This document shows positions 9,271 through 20,482 of a DNA stretch of 64,000 nt, one piece after another. A model generated the notes under the pieces. The model had not been told where the DNA came from. It worked only from the letters and a program-made list of their open reading frames with translations, and ran no database searches. Both the position numbers and the translations under genes were made by a program. The first letter of the stretch is position 1; every line of letters begins with the position of its first letter. Where the stretch lies: positions 186,001 through 250,000 of the forward strand of contig JAOWBW010000382.1 in the NCBI GenBank assembly GCA_026119855.1, read 5' to 3'. The stretch is from Campanula takesimana. Lineage: Eukaryota > Streptophyta > Magnoliopsida > Asterales > Campanulaceae.

Positions 9271-11175
9271 TTAAACGTGGCTTGGAGTCAAATTAGGCGG
9301 AGTTGGTGCTGACCCAACGCGCCTCCCACGCTCCGACCGACTATTCTCAGCAAACTTGACACTTCCGGCATGCATACCCTTTTGTCTTTCCTCCTCTGTC
9401 CACTCGGAAACATAATAGTTTTCTTCACTACCTTTAATATTGTCTTTACTAGGAGGAAGAAACATGCTCCCCCACTGTGGGAAATGACATATAGTTACAG
9501 GAAGAGTGCAAGCCATAATCATAATACCCATGTACGATAGGCCCTCAGCTGTCGACCATTGAGAGCTCGTGAAGAATATTAATTGGGTCAAACCCGACCC
9601 GAAATTCCCACCGGCACCAGTCATGCCGGAGATAATCCCGAGAGACCGTCGGGAAATGAAGGGGATGATACCAAAAGTGGCCCCACAAGCGGCTTGGGCT
9701 CCAACCGAGAAGAGGATCATGAAGGTGATGGCAATGGGGAGTGAATCAGAACGGCCGAGGAGTAAACAAAAGAGACCTCCTAATGTTTGAAGGGTCCAAA
9801 GGGTCCATAACCTACCCCTCATTCCAAACCTTTTAGCTGTGAAATCTGAAGCCCATCCACAAAAGGGTCGGGCCAGTAAGTTAGCCATTCCAAAACTGGC
9901 TGCAATGATCCCGGCTAGGTGAAGCTTTAGGTCAAACCTGTCATATAAACCAATTAAAACATTAGGTTCATCAAACGGCCTGTGAGAGTGAGCACTTTGT
10001 TGACTTGAGCTGAACTGATAAAAGACTATGTTTGACGTTCCAACTTTAAACCAATTGGGGTCAAATAGAGTTTTATCTCAAATCTATATACTGGTCCATG
10101 TTAATTGATTTCGTAGATGTGAGATAGAATGTTTAACAGTAAGGGAGAAACAAACCTATCATTGAAGTATTCGGCAATCACGTTATCAGTGGATAGCTCA
10201 ACACCCATAGAGTAACCATAAAGGAGGACAAAGATCCATGTCCTGTAATTTGTCACAGCATACCACAAAACCTACATTGGGAAGAAGAAAATTTAGCCTA
10301 GAAAGGAGAGAGAGAGAGAGAGAGGGAGAGAGAGATAGAGAGAGTGAAAGAGAGAGAGAGAGAGAGGCTTACCCTTCCAAATTGATCTTTAGCAACGGCA
10401 CCCTTCTTTTGTAAGGCAGCAAGATTACCATCAGGAAGGTCTTGGCCAAGAGTTAAAACAAGTATACCCATAATGACATGAAGCCATCCAGGAATGAAGA
10501 AAGCAATCCTCCAGGCAGTGAAGGGAGTCGCACCCGCCCTCTTGATGATGTCAAAAAGAAAAGGCATAAGAAGCTGAGTAGCTCCACCACCCATATTCCC
10601 CCACCCAGCCGCGGTTCCATTAGCAAGTCCAATAATCTTGGAATAGTACTCATCCAATACTGACAAGACACAAACGTTGCAAGAGAGAATCCAATCATGA
10701 ATCTGACTGCTATATAGCCACTAGCATCAGAAACAAACGACATACAAAACACGGTTGGAGCAGAAAGCATGATCAAAAACGCGCAACCGTATCTAGGGCC
10801 TAGTAAATCACAAACCGCACCCATAACCAGCCTGGAAAAAATGCTGCCCGAAACAGAAGCCACCCCAGCATTCCCGATGTCACCTTTGGTGAGATTAAGG
10901 TTGTCCCGGATGATGGGAACGAGAGGGGCAGCTGCAAATGTGGAGACAAAGCAGGTAAAGAAAGATATCCAAGAAAGATGGAAGGTTCTCATGTGAGGGT
11001 TTGCAAATGAGAAGAGTTTGAAAGCTTTGGCCTTGTGTTCTGAGTCTACAGGCAAGTCAAACTTGGCGGTGGTATCGGTGGGGACGATCGGAGAAGCGAC
11101 GGAAAAGGCGAGAACGGGTTCTCGACCGGTGACTCCATGCATGGAGCTTCCTGGGGAGCCTTCATTATCACCCAT
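9271..11175 (-). pseudogene. NRT2: NRT2 nitrate transporter copy 1, frameshifted
   Basis: Exons 10373-11175, 10156-10271 and 9271-9937, with introns of 101 and 218 bp. Donors are gtaagc and gtttgt and acceptors end in tag and cag. The parent family are plasma-membrane MFS proton/nitrate symporters for high-affinity root uptake, usually paired with NAR2/NRT3. Exon 1 is 803 bp against 810 bp in copy 2. Seven bases (gtttaat in sense) are missing near 10644, between two AT dinucleotides, at the codons for residues 177-179. The frame then reads about 60 foreign residues and stops at 10453, giving a 240-residue product with only the first few membrane segments. The nitrate signature AAGWGNMGGG is therefore out of frame. 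Everything downstream is otherwise readable, including the second signature GAGGNFGSG. A Cys replaces the first Gly of ARPFGG, and an Asn replaces Tyr in AEYFYDR, both consistent with relaxed constraint. Intron 1 carries a long TC/GA tract (10307-10366). A sequencing or assembly error is the main alternative. Confidence 0.9.
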
Positions 11176-11270
11176 TTTAATTTTTTTTTTGTTTCCTCTT
11201 TTTCTCACTCTAGAAAATGAATGTTTATGAGAAGATAAGAGGAATGAGAGTTAAGAGAGTGTGATTAGGG

Positions 11271-11276
11271 TTTATA
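11271..11276 (-). promoter_or_regulatory. Putative TATA box of NRT2 copy 1
   Basis: On the minus strand TATAAA lies about 96 bp upstream of the ATG, within tatttataaaccc. The position fits a plant TATA box with a short leader. The leader itself is T- and C-rich. Confidence 0.55.
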
Positions 11277-11473
11277 AATAGGAGTTGAGAGAGTTGACAT
11301 TCTAAAAAAAGAGCTAGTGGATTGCCCAAAAGGTTAAATTAGGAATATCCAGTTTTCCGCATCTGTGATTAGGATTAGTACTTGGCTTTATGGTATATCC
11401 CAAAGGTTCCCATCTTAATATTATACACACTATTCATATCTGACAGTACGTAAGAGTGAATCTATTTTATTAC

Positions 11474-12114
11474 GGAAAAATTCCTCAAGGGCCCCCAGTT
11501 CCAGATTTTATTACACATAAGGAGAGGCCGAGATCCAAATTCCCCTCACACCCCTAGCCACCCCTAGCCTTCTTTGACCAGTCAAATATAGTTACTAAAT
11601 ACCCAAAATAACCCCACCCCTCAAACAAAACCCCCCCCTCCCTCCCTCCACCCATTCTGCGTTCTCTCTCTCTCTACGAAAACACAAACGACGCGCGCAC
11701 ACACCAGCGCCGGCGCTTTATCTTCTCCGGCGAACATGACCACCATGTCGGGCCTCGTTGTTCTTCTCCGTCTCCGACGATCTCATCCAGTTTCGCCGAC
11801 GCCTTCGGTTTTCTTCATTTTCTCCGGTGACTTTTCCTCTTCCGATTCTCTCACTCCGAACTCCTTCTACGGCGTCATCACTTTTTCGATCTCTCTAGAT
11901 CTGGCCGCCGGAGACCTTACACCTTCGTCCTCACCGCCTCTCTCTCTCTTCATCTTCTCTCTCACCGTCTCTTCTTCTCCGACACCGGCAGCCCTCCCCA
12001 ACGCCGCCAACTACCTCCAGCATCTTCAAGACTCCGAGCACGACTTCTCCAAGGATCTGAGTACAAATCTACAAATTCGACCGATTTTTTTTTCAGATCT
12101 GCAGATTTTACTCT

Positions 12115-12156
<42 letters not shown>

Positions 12157-13437
12157 GTGTGAGTTTTTTTTTTTTTTTTTCAGATCTGCAAACGCCGAGT
12201 GCGGCGCCGGGATGTTCGGCAAGTGTGGACTCACCTACGTTTATCAGAAGGCAGAAGGCCGGCGGTGATTGATTTTGCTATAAAGTTTGTTTGTTTTTTT
12301 TTTTTTTTTTTTTTGGTTAATTCGCACAGTCAGTTTTCAATATGAAGATTCTATTTGAAATGGTTGTGACAGTATTGATCAGTAAAGTTACTCTTATAAT
12401 ATGAAAATTGATTCTTATAGGACTAAAAATCAATTTTTTATCTTATAAGAGTAACTTTTTTCATATTATAAGACCTATAAGACCAATTGGTCTTATATGT
12501 CAATTATAGGACTTTGACTGAGTTTGATAAGATAATGTTATTTTTTTTCCTCAAAAATGGAAAAAAAGTGAACACTTTTTCCTCTTATAATATCTTAATT
12601 ATAAGAGGTGGATATATCTTATGTATTAGTTATCAGAGTTGACTGTTGTTTCACCAAATATGATAGTCAAGAATAATAAAATTTTATTATTTTTAATTTA
12701 TTTGTGAAAAAAAAAAGTGAAGAAATGACTTTTCTACTTCAGTTATAAGAGAAAATTTGGTCTTATACATTAGTTATAGGAGTTTGATCGAGTTTGACTA
12801 ACCTTTTCTTTCCTAAAAAAATGAAAAAAGTGTTTTTTTTTTTTTTATTCTTATAATACATATTATTCATCATAAGAGCAAAGTCTTATGAAAAACTTAA
12901 AATAAAACTTTAGTCTTGTGAACATGTTCATAAGACTTTCGACTCTTATATGTTAATTATGTGTCAGTTATAAGAGTTTGACTGCTGTTTGACCAAATTT
13001 GACCAAAAAAAATTATTATTTTTTTTGTAAAAAAATGAAAAAAGTATTTTTTGTAACTCTTATATGATAATTATGTGTAAGTAATAAGAGTTTGACCAAA
13101 TTTGACCAAAAAAATTTGTTATTATTTTTTTTTGTTTTTGGAAAAAAAAAATGGAAAAAGTGATATTTTTTGACTCTTATGTGTTAGTTATAAGAGTTTG
13201 ACTGTTGTTTGACCGAGTTTGACAAAAAATTAAATTTTGACGGAGGGAGTAACTATTATTATAAAAGTTTTTTTGAAAAATTAAATTTTGACCCTCCTCA
13301 TTTCAATTCATGTCTATGTCCATGGTTGTAAGTGTAAACAATCGGGTAGAACAGAGAAAGTGAGGTAAAAAATCGTTAGTGGATAGTTGTTGTGAGTATG
13401 ACATATGGGTCCCAATGTTTTAAAAATATTAAAAATT
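11474..13437. mobile_element. Repeat element A (relative of element B)
   Basis: It begins with ggaaaaattcctcaagggcc and continues ccagattttattac, matching the start of element B at 13438. Both then carry a tract of ctctctct, a CCGG-rich gene-like stretch with gatctctctagatc, and then AT-rich repeats with ttataagag and tttgacc. The open frame at 11736-12272 (178 codons, Ser/Pro/Leu-rich) starts in this CT/CCGG-rich stretch. Its composition looks like a captured 5' exon or UTR rather than a recognised protein, so it is not called as a gene. Near 13240 there is a lone gacggagggagta, which looks like half of a Stowaway end. The right end of A is not resolved. Confidence 0.5.
12360..13232. repeat. 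Hairpin/TTTGACC tandem array, element A
   Basis: Degenerate units of roughly 100-120 bp each contain an inverted pair (ctcttat...ataagag), then gtttgact, then one or two tttgacc, then an A/T homopolymer stretch ending in gaaaaaagt. The units are looser than those in element B. TTGAC is the core of the plant W-box bound by WRKY factors. Whether these copies act as such is unknown. Confidence 0.6.
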
Positions 13438-15905
13438 GGAAAATTTCCCTAAGGGCCCCCAGTCCCAGATTTTATTACAGATAAGGAGAGCCCCAGATTA
13501 AATACCAGAAAAGGAGCTGGGGTGAGATCAAAATTCCGCAGACACCCCTAGGATCCGTTAAGATCCATTGACGGGTCAAAAATAATTCCTAAATACCGAT
13601 ACTACCCTGCATATAAAAGGCCTCACTCCCTCTCCTCATCATCATTTTGCCACATCTCTCTCTCTCTCTCTCAAAACACACACACACACACACACACTAA
13701 ATCTCACGTTCTCTCAAACCCAAACCCTAAACTCACTACCCTTTTCTTCTCCGGCCAATCCTCCCACCGGAGACCTTTTCTCCGGCCATCCTCTTCTCTC
13801 TTTCGGGTCTCCCTCTTCAACAACCTCTCAAAGGCACGTCGTCACAACCACAACAACGCCGTCGTAGTAACCGGCGAACCTCAGATCTAAACCGGCGACC
13901 GGCGTCGTTCAAGGTATCTCCAGCGACTGTCTCTATTATTCTCTCTCTACAGATCTGTTCCCCTCTCTCTCAGATCCTTCCTCCTCATGCTCCGGCACAC
14001 ATAACCGCCCCCACACCAATTTATTGCAGTTCTTTTGCTTAGGCCATTATTTCTTCTGATTATGTTCCTTGCCTTGGTGTTGAATCTGGTTGTTCATTTT
14101 CTTTTCTTTTTGGGTAGGATAGAGTGAGGGGGAGATCAGAGTCTTTTTTTTTTTTTTTTTGTTCTCTTCAATAATTAGTTGTATGGCCTTCACAATATAG
14201 TTTGATAGCAGGAGCTGTTAAGGATGTCATTATGTCATTGTAAGCGAGTAGCAAAAAAATGTGCCTTAAAGGATATCGATTTCTTTGATCTCTCTAGATC
14301 CGGCGACTTACACCTTTCTCCGATTCTGTACACACCTGAGCTAAAGCCTTTTTTTTAAAAAGCAAACCTGAGCTATAGCCTACGAAGCTTAGCTAGATGC
14401 ATCTATATAAGACTTATTTTATTTTTAAAAAGTCTTATAATATGAAAAATTGATTCTTAATCTTATACGAGTAATATATAAAACTCTACACTATTAATAT
14501 ATAAGATTTTTTGCTCCAACAAGACTGAAAAGTCTCATGAACATGGTCTGAACATGTTAAATGAGACTTTAGTCTTATGAACATGTAAATGAGATTTTTA
14601 GTTTATGATGTTTAATGAGACTTTAGTCTTATGATGTTCAGTGAAGGCTTCAGTCTTATGAACAGCTTCACTAAGACTATTCTTATGAACACATGTTCAA
14701 ATGAAACATGTTTCAATGAGGCTGAATAAAAGTCTTATAATACACATTATTATTCATACGACTTTAGTCTTATGAACAAGTTTAATAAGACTTTAGTCTT
14801 ATGAACAACTTCAACTAAGACTTTAGTCTTATGAACATGTTTATAAGACTTTTGACACTTATATGTTAAATGTGTTAGTTATAAGAGTTTGATTGTTGTT
14901 TGACCAACTTTGACAAAAAAAAATTATTATGTTTTTGTAAAAAATGAAAAAGGTAATTTTGGTAACTCTTATATGATATTATGTGTAAGTAATAAGAGTT
15001 TGACTGCTGTTTGACCAAATTTGTCAAAAAAAAAATTATTATATTTTGTAAAAAAAAAATGGAAAAAGTGAACTTTTTTTATTCTTATGTGTTGGTTATA
15101 AGAGTTTGACTGATGTTTGACCAAAAAAATTTATTAGTTTTTTGTAAAAAAATAATTTTTGTAACTTATGTATTAGTTATAAGAGTTTGACTGCTATTTG
15201 ACCAAATTTGACCAAAGAAATTTATTATTTTTTTGTAAAAAAATGAAAACATTATTTTTTTTTACCCTTATATGATAATTATGTGTAAGTGATAAGAGTT
15301 TGACTGATGTTTGACCAAGTTTGACCAAATTTGACCAAAAAAATTTGTTATTTTTTTGGTAAAAAATGGAAAAAGTGATTTTTTTTTTACTCCTATGTGT
15401 TAGTTATAAGAGTTTGACTGTTGTTTGACCAAATTTGACTAAACAAAATTTATTTATTTTTTTGTAAAAAATGAAAAAAATAATTTTTGTAACTCTTATA
15501 TGATAATTATGTGTTAGTTATAAGAGTTTGATTGTTGTTTGACCAAGTTTGACCAAAAAATTTATTATTTTTTTTGTAAAAAAAAATGAAAAAAGTGAAA
15601 ATTTTGACTCTTATGAGTTAGTTATAAGAGTTTGACTGTTGTTTGACCAAGTTTGACCAAATTTGACCCAAAAAAATATATTATTTTTTGTAAAAATGAA
15701 AAAAAACAATTTTTTAAACTCTTATATGATAATTATGTGTAAGTTATAAGAGCTGACTAGGATTGGACCAAAAAAGTAAGGGTGGGAGGAGATATGAGGG
15801 TATTTTAGTCTTCTTGCATCTTTTTTGTTGGTGAGGGGTGTATGGGGAATATTATATCTGGATTTTCCTTGGTTGGGTTTGTATCTGGGCTCAGGGGCCC
15901 TAGAG
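13438..15905. mobile_element. Repeat element B with TIR-like ends
   Basis: The left end reads ggaaaatttccctaagggcc and then cccagattttattac. The right end (about 15825-15905), read in reverse complement, gives gggcccctgagcccagatac followed by a diverged counterpart of the same text through cacccctcacc. This suggests inverted termini of 80-90 bp and hence a DNA transposon, but the superfamily and target duplication are not clear. Internally it holds (ct)n and (ca)n tracts near 13650-13700, a CCGG-rich stretch resembling plant 5' exon/UTR (13740-14010), and the tandem array. No intact protein is encoded. Confidence 0.5.
14395..15765. repeat. Hairpin/TTTGACC tandem array, element B
   Basis: At least eight units spaced about 100-115 bp apart between about 14860 and 15760. 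A typical unit has aactcttata, then tgataattatgtg, then tataagagtt (perfect 10-bp arms), then gtttgaccaaatttgacc, then a run of T and A ending in tgaaaaaagt. More than a dozen TTTGACC words are present. From 14395 to 14860 a related set repeats ctttagtcttatgaacatg. No coding potential. Confidence 0.8.
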
Positions 15906-16163
15906 TCCAAGCCCCATTTTATTACTAATGTCCACAAATTTTGAAAATTAAGTTCTTTGTCTAATAAAATATTTTTAAATTTCTGAGTTTCACTCGGGGA
16001 GGAAACAGTTGTACAACCGTTCGTGTTAGCCTCAACGCAGAATTAGGAAGAAGTATAATCCGTCTTAAATTGAAAGTTTCACTTTAAAACTAATTAATTA
16101 TAAGGGAGTAGCCTCTCTCAAGTCTATGTAGTCCATCCATATTTAGTTCTCTATTATATGTGA

Positions 16164-16860
16164 CTAGCGGGTAACCCGTGCTCTGCACGGAAAATCAATA
16201 CTATGTCTTAAAAAATATTTTAACTATAGTTAACTAATATAGTAATCATCATTTTAACTAATACTATTAATAATAAAAATTAATATATAAGATTACTATT
16301 ACAATAATAACTATTATAATTAATTAATTCTATTGAGAGTAATAGTTAATATATATATTAATAGCAATAAATAATCTATATAATAATAATTATTAATATA
16401 ATTATTGTAATAAAATAATATTATTAATAGTAATAGTTAATTGATATAGTAACTATTATGATTAATTAATATTAAAAATTAATAATCTAACTTATTTAAT
16501 AACTATTATAATTAACTAATACTAATAATAGTAATAGTTAATGTATGTAGCCTATTATAGTTAACCAATACTATTAATAGTAAAAAATAACTTATAAAGT
16601 AACTATTATGTTTAACTAATACTATTAATAGTAATAATTAACTTATATATTGTAACTATTATAGTTAACTAATACTACTAATAGTAATAGTTAACTAATA
16701 TAGTAACTATTATAGTTAACTAATACTATTAATAGTAATATTTAACTTGTATTGTAACTAATATTGTTAACTTATACTATTAATAGTAATATTTAACTTA
16801 TACTATTAATAGTAATAGTTAACTCATATAATTACTAATATGATTAACTAATAGTACTAG
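16164..16860 (-). mobile_element. Helitron 3' terminus plus degenerate AT repeats
   Basis: On the minus strand a hairpin ccgtgc-aga-gcacgg (plus coordinates 16176-16190) is followed by CTAG at 16167-16164 and then T, a Helitron 3' end. Inward of it, 16200-16860 is made of degenerate tandem units around gtaactattatagttaacta and atactattaatagtaatag. These may be the Helitron body. The 5' end was not identified, so the far border is uncertain. Confidence 0.5.
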
Positions 16861-16978
16861 CTAAGAATGAGAATATCAAAAGTCATTACATTTTAGGATG
16901 ATATTGATGTGACTTCTCCTAATTCAAGCTTTTACTAAAACATGTACACATGTCAAACCCACAACTCTCCTCACCAAC

Positions 16979-16982
<4 letters not shown>

Positions 16983-17014
<32 letters not shown>
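16983..17014. repeat. (TA)n microsatellite
   Basis: About 32 bp of alternating ta directly precede the Stowaway element. They probably grew at its TA target site. Confidence 0.9.
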
Positions 17015-17016
<2 letters not shown>

Positions 17017-17537
17017 TCCATCCGTTCCACCCGAATTAGGATTTTTGGGTTAGTCACGGGGATTAAGGAAAAAATGTTAGTGGAGTAAGTGTTGTGAGTA
17101 TAAAAAGTAAAGTAGGAGATTGAAAGTGGGGTAATGAATAATGAGTGGAAAGTTGTTGTGAGTGTTTTTTATTTTTTTTTCTAAAAAAATTGGGTTTTAT
17201 TAATTGATAATGCCAATGAAGGATACAACTGGGCCTATAATAGGCTAACACAAATGTCACGAAGGCTACGACTAGGCATGTAAATATGCTAACACAAATC
17301 TCCCTAACGGGATTCGAACTCGTGACCTTCGCATGGGAAGCTAACACATGATACCGCTTGAGCTATAGCTCTTTGGTGTTGTTGTGAGTGTGAATGTGGG
17401 TCTCATTAAATAAAATACTTCTATTTTTGGGTTGTCCTAATTCGAATGAGACACTCAAAATGGAAATTTGTTCTAATTCGAGTGGGACGGAACTCAAAAT
17501 GGAAATATGTTCTAATTCGAGTGAGATGGAGGGAGTA
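17013..17537. mobile_element. Stowaway MITE split by a SINE
   Basis: Left terminus actccatccgttccaccc, right terminus ending gatggagggagta, with TA flanks. The two halves match, almost throughout, the intact Stowaway copy at 58702-58960 (attaggatttttgggtt, ggggattaaggaaaaa, gtggaaagttgttgtgagtg, gttgtcctaattcgaatg). The right end is duplicated locally: ttctaattcgagtg occurs at about 17470 and 17511. A SINE interrupts the middle (see 17166-17377). Confidence 0.85.
17166..17377 (-). mobile_element. tRNA-derived SINE with 14-bp TSD
   Basis: On the minus strand the 212-bp insert begins with a tRNA-like head: ctatagctcaagcggt as box A and gtcacgagttcgaatccc as box B. A unique body follows, containing atttgtgttagc twice, then an A/T-rich tail. 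It is flanked by a perfect 14-bp direct repeat, gttgttgtgagtgt, at 17152-17165 and 17378-17391. The related MITE at 58702 has this sequence only once, which proves the insertion. The head resembles that of known plant tRNA-type SINEs. Mobilisation would depend on a LINE reverse transcriptase. Confidence 0.88.
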
Positions 17538-17541
17538 TATA

Positions 17542-17829
17542 TACTCCCTCCGTCAGAGCTCACTTGACACTTATTTCCATTTTGGTCCTTCCCAGCTCAC
17601 TTGACACTTCCCAAAATAGCATATTTTTTATAATTTTTTATTCACTCTACCCCACCACTCATTCCCTCTTTTCATTATCCACCACTCAATTTATTCAACC
17701 AACACTACTATATACCCCACTCATTCTCTCTCTTTATTTTATACTATACATTTTCTTTATTTTATTATTTTTTTTCTTAGTTATTGTGCTCACCTCTTGA
17801 GTGTCAAGTGAGGTAGGACGGAGAGAGTA
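17542..17829. mobile_element. Stowaway-like MITE
   Basis: Termini tactccctccgtcagagctc and, reversed, tactctctccgtcctacctc. The inner arms cacttgacac and gtgtcaagtg extend the inverted repeat. The interior is T- and C-rich with no protein. Confidence 0.75.
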
Positions 17830-17846
17830 TAGATTTAGATAACAAA

Positions 17847-18097
17847 TACTCCATTTGTCCCAGAAAGGTAGTCCCTCTTTTTTCGTCGTTACTACAAATA
17901 AACCTTGAGCAATAATTTAGGCTACTTTTAGTTATCTTAATAAGTTTTTAAAAATTGACATTGATAGTATTTATAATAGTCTATTAATAACAAGTTCTAA
18001 ATTTTCATTATGCTAATTAAAAGTAGTTTATATTATTACTCAAAGTTCATTCGTAATAACAATGGAAAAAGAGGGACAAACTTTCTGGGACGGAGTA
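17847..18097. mobile_element. Stowaway-like MITE
   Basis: Termini tactccatttgtcccagaaag and, reversed, tactccgtcccagaaagttt, with TA flanks. A similar half terminus (gaaacggaaggagta) lies nearby at about 18190-18203, so a further degraded copy may overlap. Confidence 0.7.
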
Positions 18098-18767
18098 TTA
18101 CATAAATTTTGGAAATTCAGTGATTTTAAAAATGAGACAAACTTTCAAAGACAAATATGTAAAACGGGGAAATGAGACTATCATTATGAAACGGAAGGAG
18201 TATTTATGTACTTATTTGTCATAAGTATAGGAGAAGTTTCTTCTGTTTTTTTTTTTTTTTTTTTGGAACAAAGTTTCTTCTTGTTGTTCAGATTACATAT
18301 TTGATTGTGTCTCATGTTGAGCGGAAAATCGTTTAAGCTGAATGAATTACGTAGTATGCATAAATCATTATTTCAAAAAAGTAATCGTATGTTGTTTAAA
18401 AAATAGAAAAGGGAAAAGTAACCTTACGTTATACAACCATATATAGAGAAATGGATTTAAATAATGTAGGAGCTGAAAAACTGTTTTTGGAGGTAGGAGC
18501 TGAAAACTGTTAAGACTTTTATTCATTTCTGACCAACAATTCAAATATGAGTTGAACTTTTATAGGCCAATTGACATTGTATTTTGAGGAAGCTTCACAT
18601 TTAACCAATTTTTTTTTATTTTTTTTTTAGCAATTTTAACCACTCTATTTAGAACGCATTCGATTTAATCAGGCACCCTAATTCATTAAAAAATGTTAGA
18701 AAAGTTAATGAAAGCTAACTGGAGTTAACGAAGTGGTGTCTTATGTGGATCTAACGTGGATCATACC

Positions 18768-19404
18768 CAGTGGCGGATCTACGTTTTTAAGTTTGGTGGT
18801 GCCTATTTTTTTAAAAAAATGACGGGAAACTAAGATGCACGGGGGTTGCCCCCGATTTTTTTTTGAGCAATACCGGGACAGAGGGAGCAATTTACAGTAG
18901 ATCTTTGATGTAAGTGGATTAGACATGACAATGAAATCCTCAAAAGAGACAACCTAGATAACCAAAATCCCTAAATATATTGACAAATTTTTCCAACATC
19001 TCATTATGTCCCTTACTTTTTCTTTTCCTTTTAACTTTTCTCCTTTTTTCTTTTGTTTTTTTTTTTCTTTTGCTGGAAACTATCTCTCTCTCTCTCTCTC
19101 AACGTTAGTTTCCAGCTTCTTTCTCTTCTTCCCTTCAATGGCGGTGCCGGTAGCTATCTTCAAATTTTGAGAGTTTCTCCATCTCCTCCATCTAGAGGTA
19201 AGTAGATCTTTCTAGAAATCCCTAGAAATTTCTGGCGTATGCGTTGACTGACTCTCAACATCTCACACTTCGCTTCTCCTCTAACCCTTCAATTTGTGAG
19301 AGAGAAGTCGAGGGTGTCTCAAATTGCCATCCCTACATAGGTATAATTTATTTTTTTTTACCGTTGCCGCGGCACCGTTAGACACAAGGCCAGGTCCGCC
19401 CCTG
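18768..19404. mobile_element. hAT-type MITE
   Basis: Termini cagtggcggatctacg and, reversed, caggggcggacctg. The flanks atcatacc and accatacc form an 8-bp target duplication with one mismatch, as expected for hAT. The interior is pyrimidine-rich with a (tc)n tract near 19083-19100 and no protein of its own. Confidence 0.75.
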
Positions 19405-20065
19405 ACCATACCCGGTCAACATGTCTGCACAATTCTCACTCACTTATTTTAACAAGCTACAAAATCTTTCTCTCCAAGATATATATGATGTAATGAAACC
19501 TCAGCTCAATATGTTTTGTTTTGGAATGAAATCCTGGATTCTTAGCTAGCTAGATGAATTGCACAATGCCTATTGTCGTAGAGGACACTATCACTTCGTT
19601 TTTTAATTCTCCAATTTCCTCCAAGAAAATCTGCAACCATACTGTCTCTTTCCCATTTTATTATTATTTATTTTATGTAATAACATATACATGCTAAAAA
19701 TATAATAAAATAGATATAAATTAATGTAAAATTATATTTTTGCTTTAATTTTAATTTTAATAATTTTTCATTGAAATAAATAATATTTTTTGAGATTATA
19801 ATAACTCGTCTTTGAATATCAAGAATTATGATACAACGATCTTGCTAATAGTTGAGATAAAATGAGACGATTTTAAATATACAGTTCTTCACATGCATGG
19901 TATATGCAACTTAACTGAGTTTTCTAATAAATTTCATCAAAAAACCCTGTTTGAATAAAATTTGTCACTATAGGCTCTAAATCGTTAAAATTTGAACGTC
20001 AGACCCAAACTGGTACCTCTCCATGAACTTTAGGCCTGATTTTGTAATTAATGCATTAAAAATAT
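19405..20065. other. Intergenic, nothing recognised
   Basis: AT-rich DNA without a supported gene, repeat family or structural element. Confidence 0.5.
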
Positions 20066-20343
20066 TACTCCCTCCGTCCCAGAATATATGTCCATCTTTC
20101 CTTTTTAGTCTGTCCCAAAGTATATGTCCACTTCTTAAAATGGCATAATATTTGCTATTCCTCCCCACTTATTCTCTCTCATACTTTACTTTTATACTCA
20201 CAATACTAATCAACTTATTATTCCTTCCCACTCATTCTCTCTCATACTTTACTTTTATACTCACAACACTTACATCACTTCCAACATTTCTTAATCTCCG
20301 TGTAAATGAGAGGGTGAACATATACTCTGGGACGGAGGGAGTA
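20066..20343. mobile_element. Stowaway MITE
   Basis: Termini tactccctccgtcccagaat and, reversed, tactccctccgtcccagagt. An internal duplication of about 62 bp (20165-20225 and 20226-20275, sharing cattctctctcatactttac) enlarges it. There is no coding capacity. Confidence 0.88.
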
Positions 20344-20482
20344 TAAAATTTACATTTTAAGAAAATGAGACTTTACATAGAACACTTAAAATAGCAAAAT
20401 GGGTAATTTGTTATGGGAGGGAGTATGTAATATTATTATTTTTATTAATATTACTATTGCCAATTTTAACTCCCGTAATTAT

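Noticed and set aside
10298..10666. Separate open frame starting MSVLDEYY inside NRT2 copy 1
   Set aside because: It is the downstream part of exon 1 brought into a new frame by the 7-bp deletion, plus intron 1 read-through, not an independent gene.
11736..12272. 178-codon Ser/Pro/Leu-rich frame as a gene
   Set aside because: It lies in CT- and CCGG-rich low-complexity DNA of repeat element A, runs through a (ct)n and a poly(T) tract, and shows no recognisable domain.
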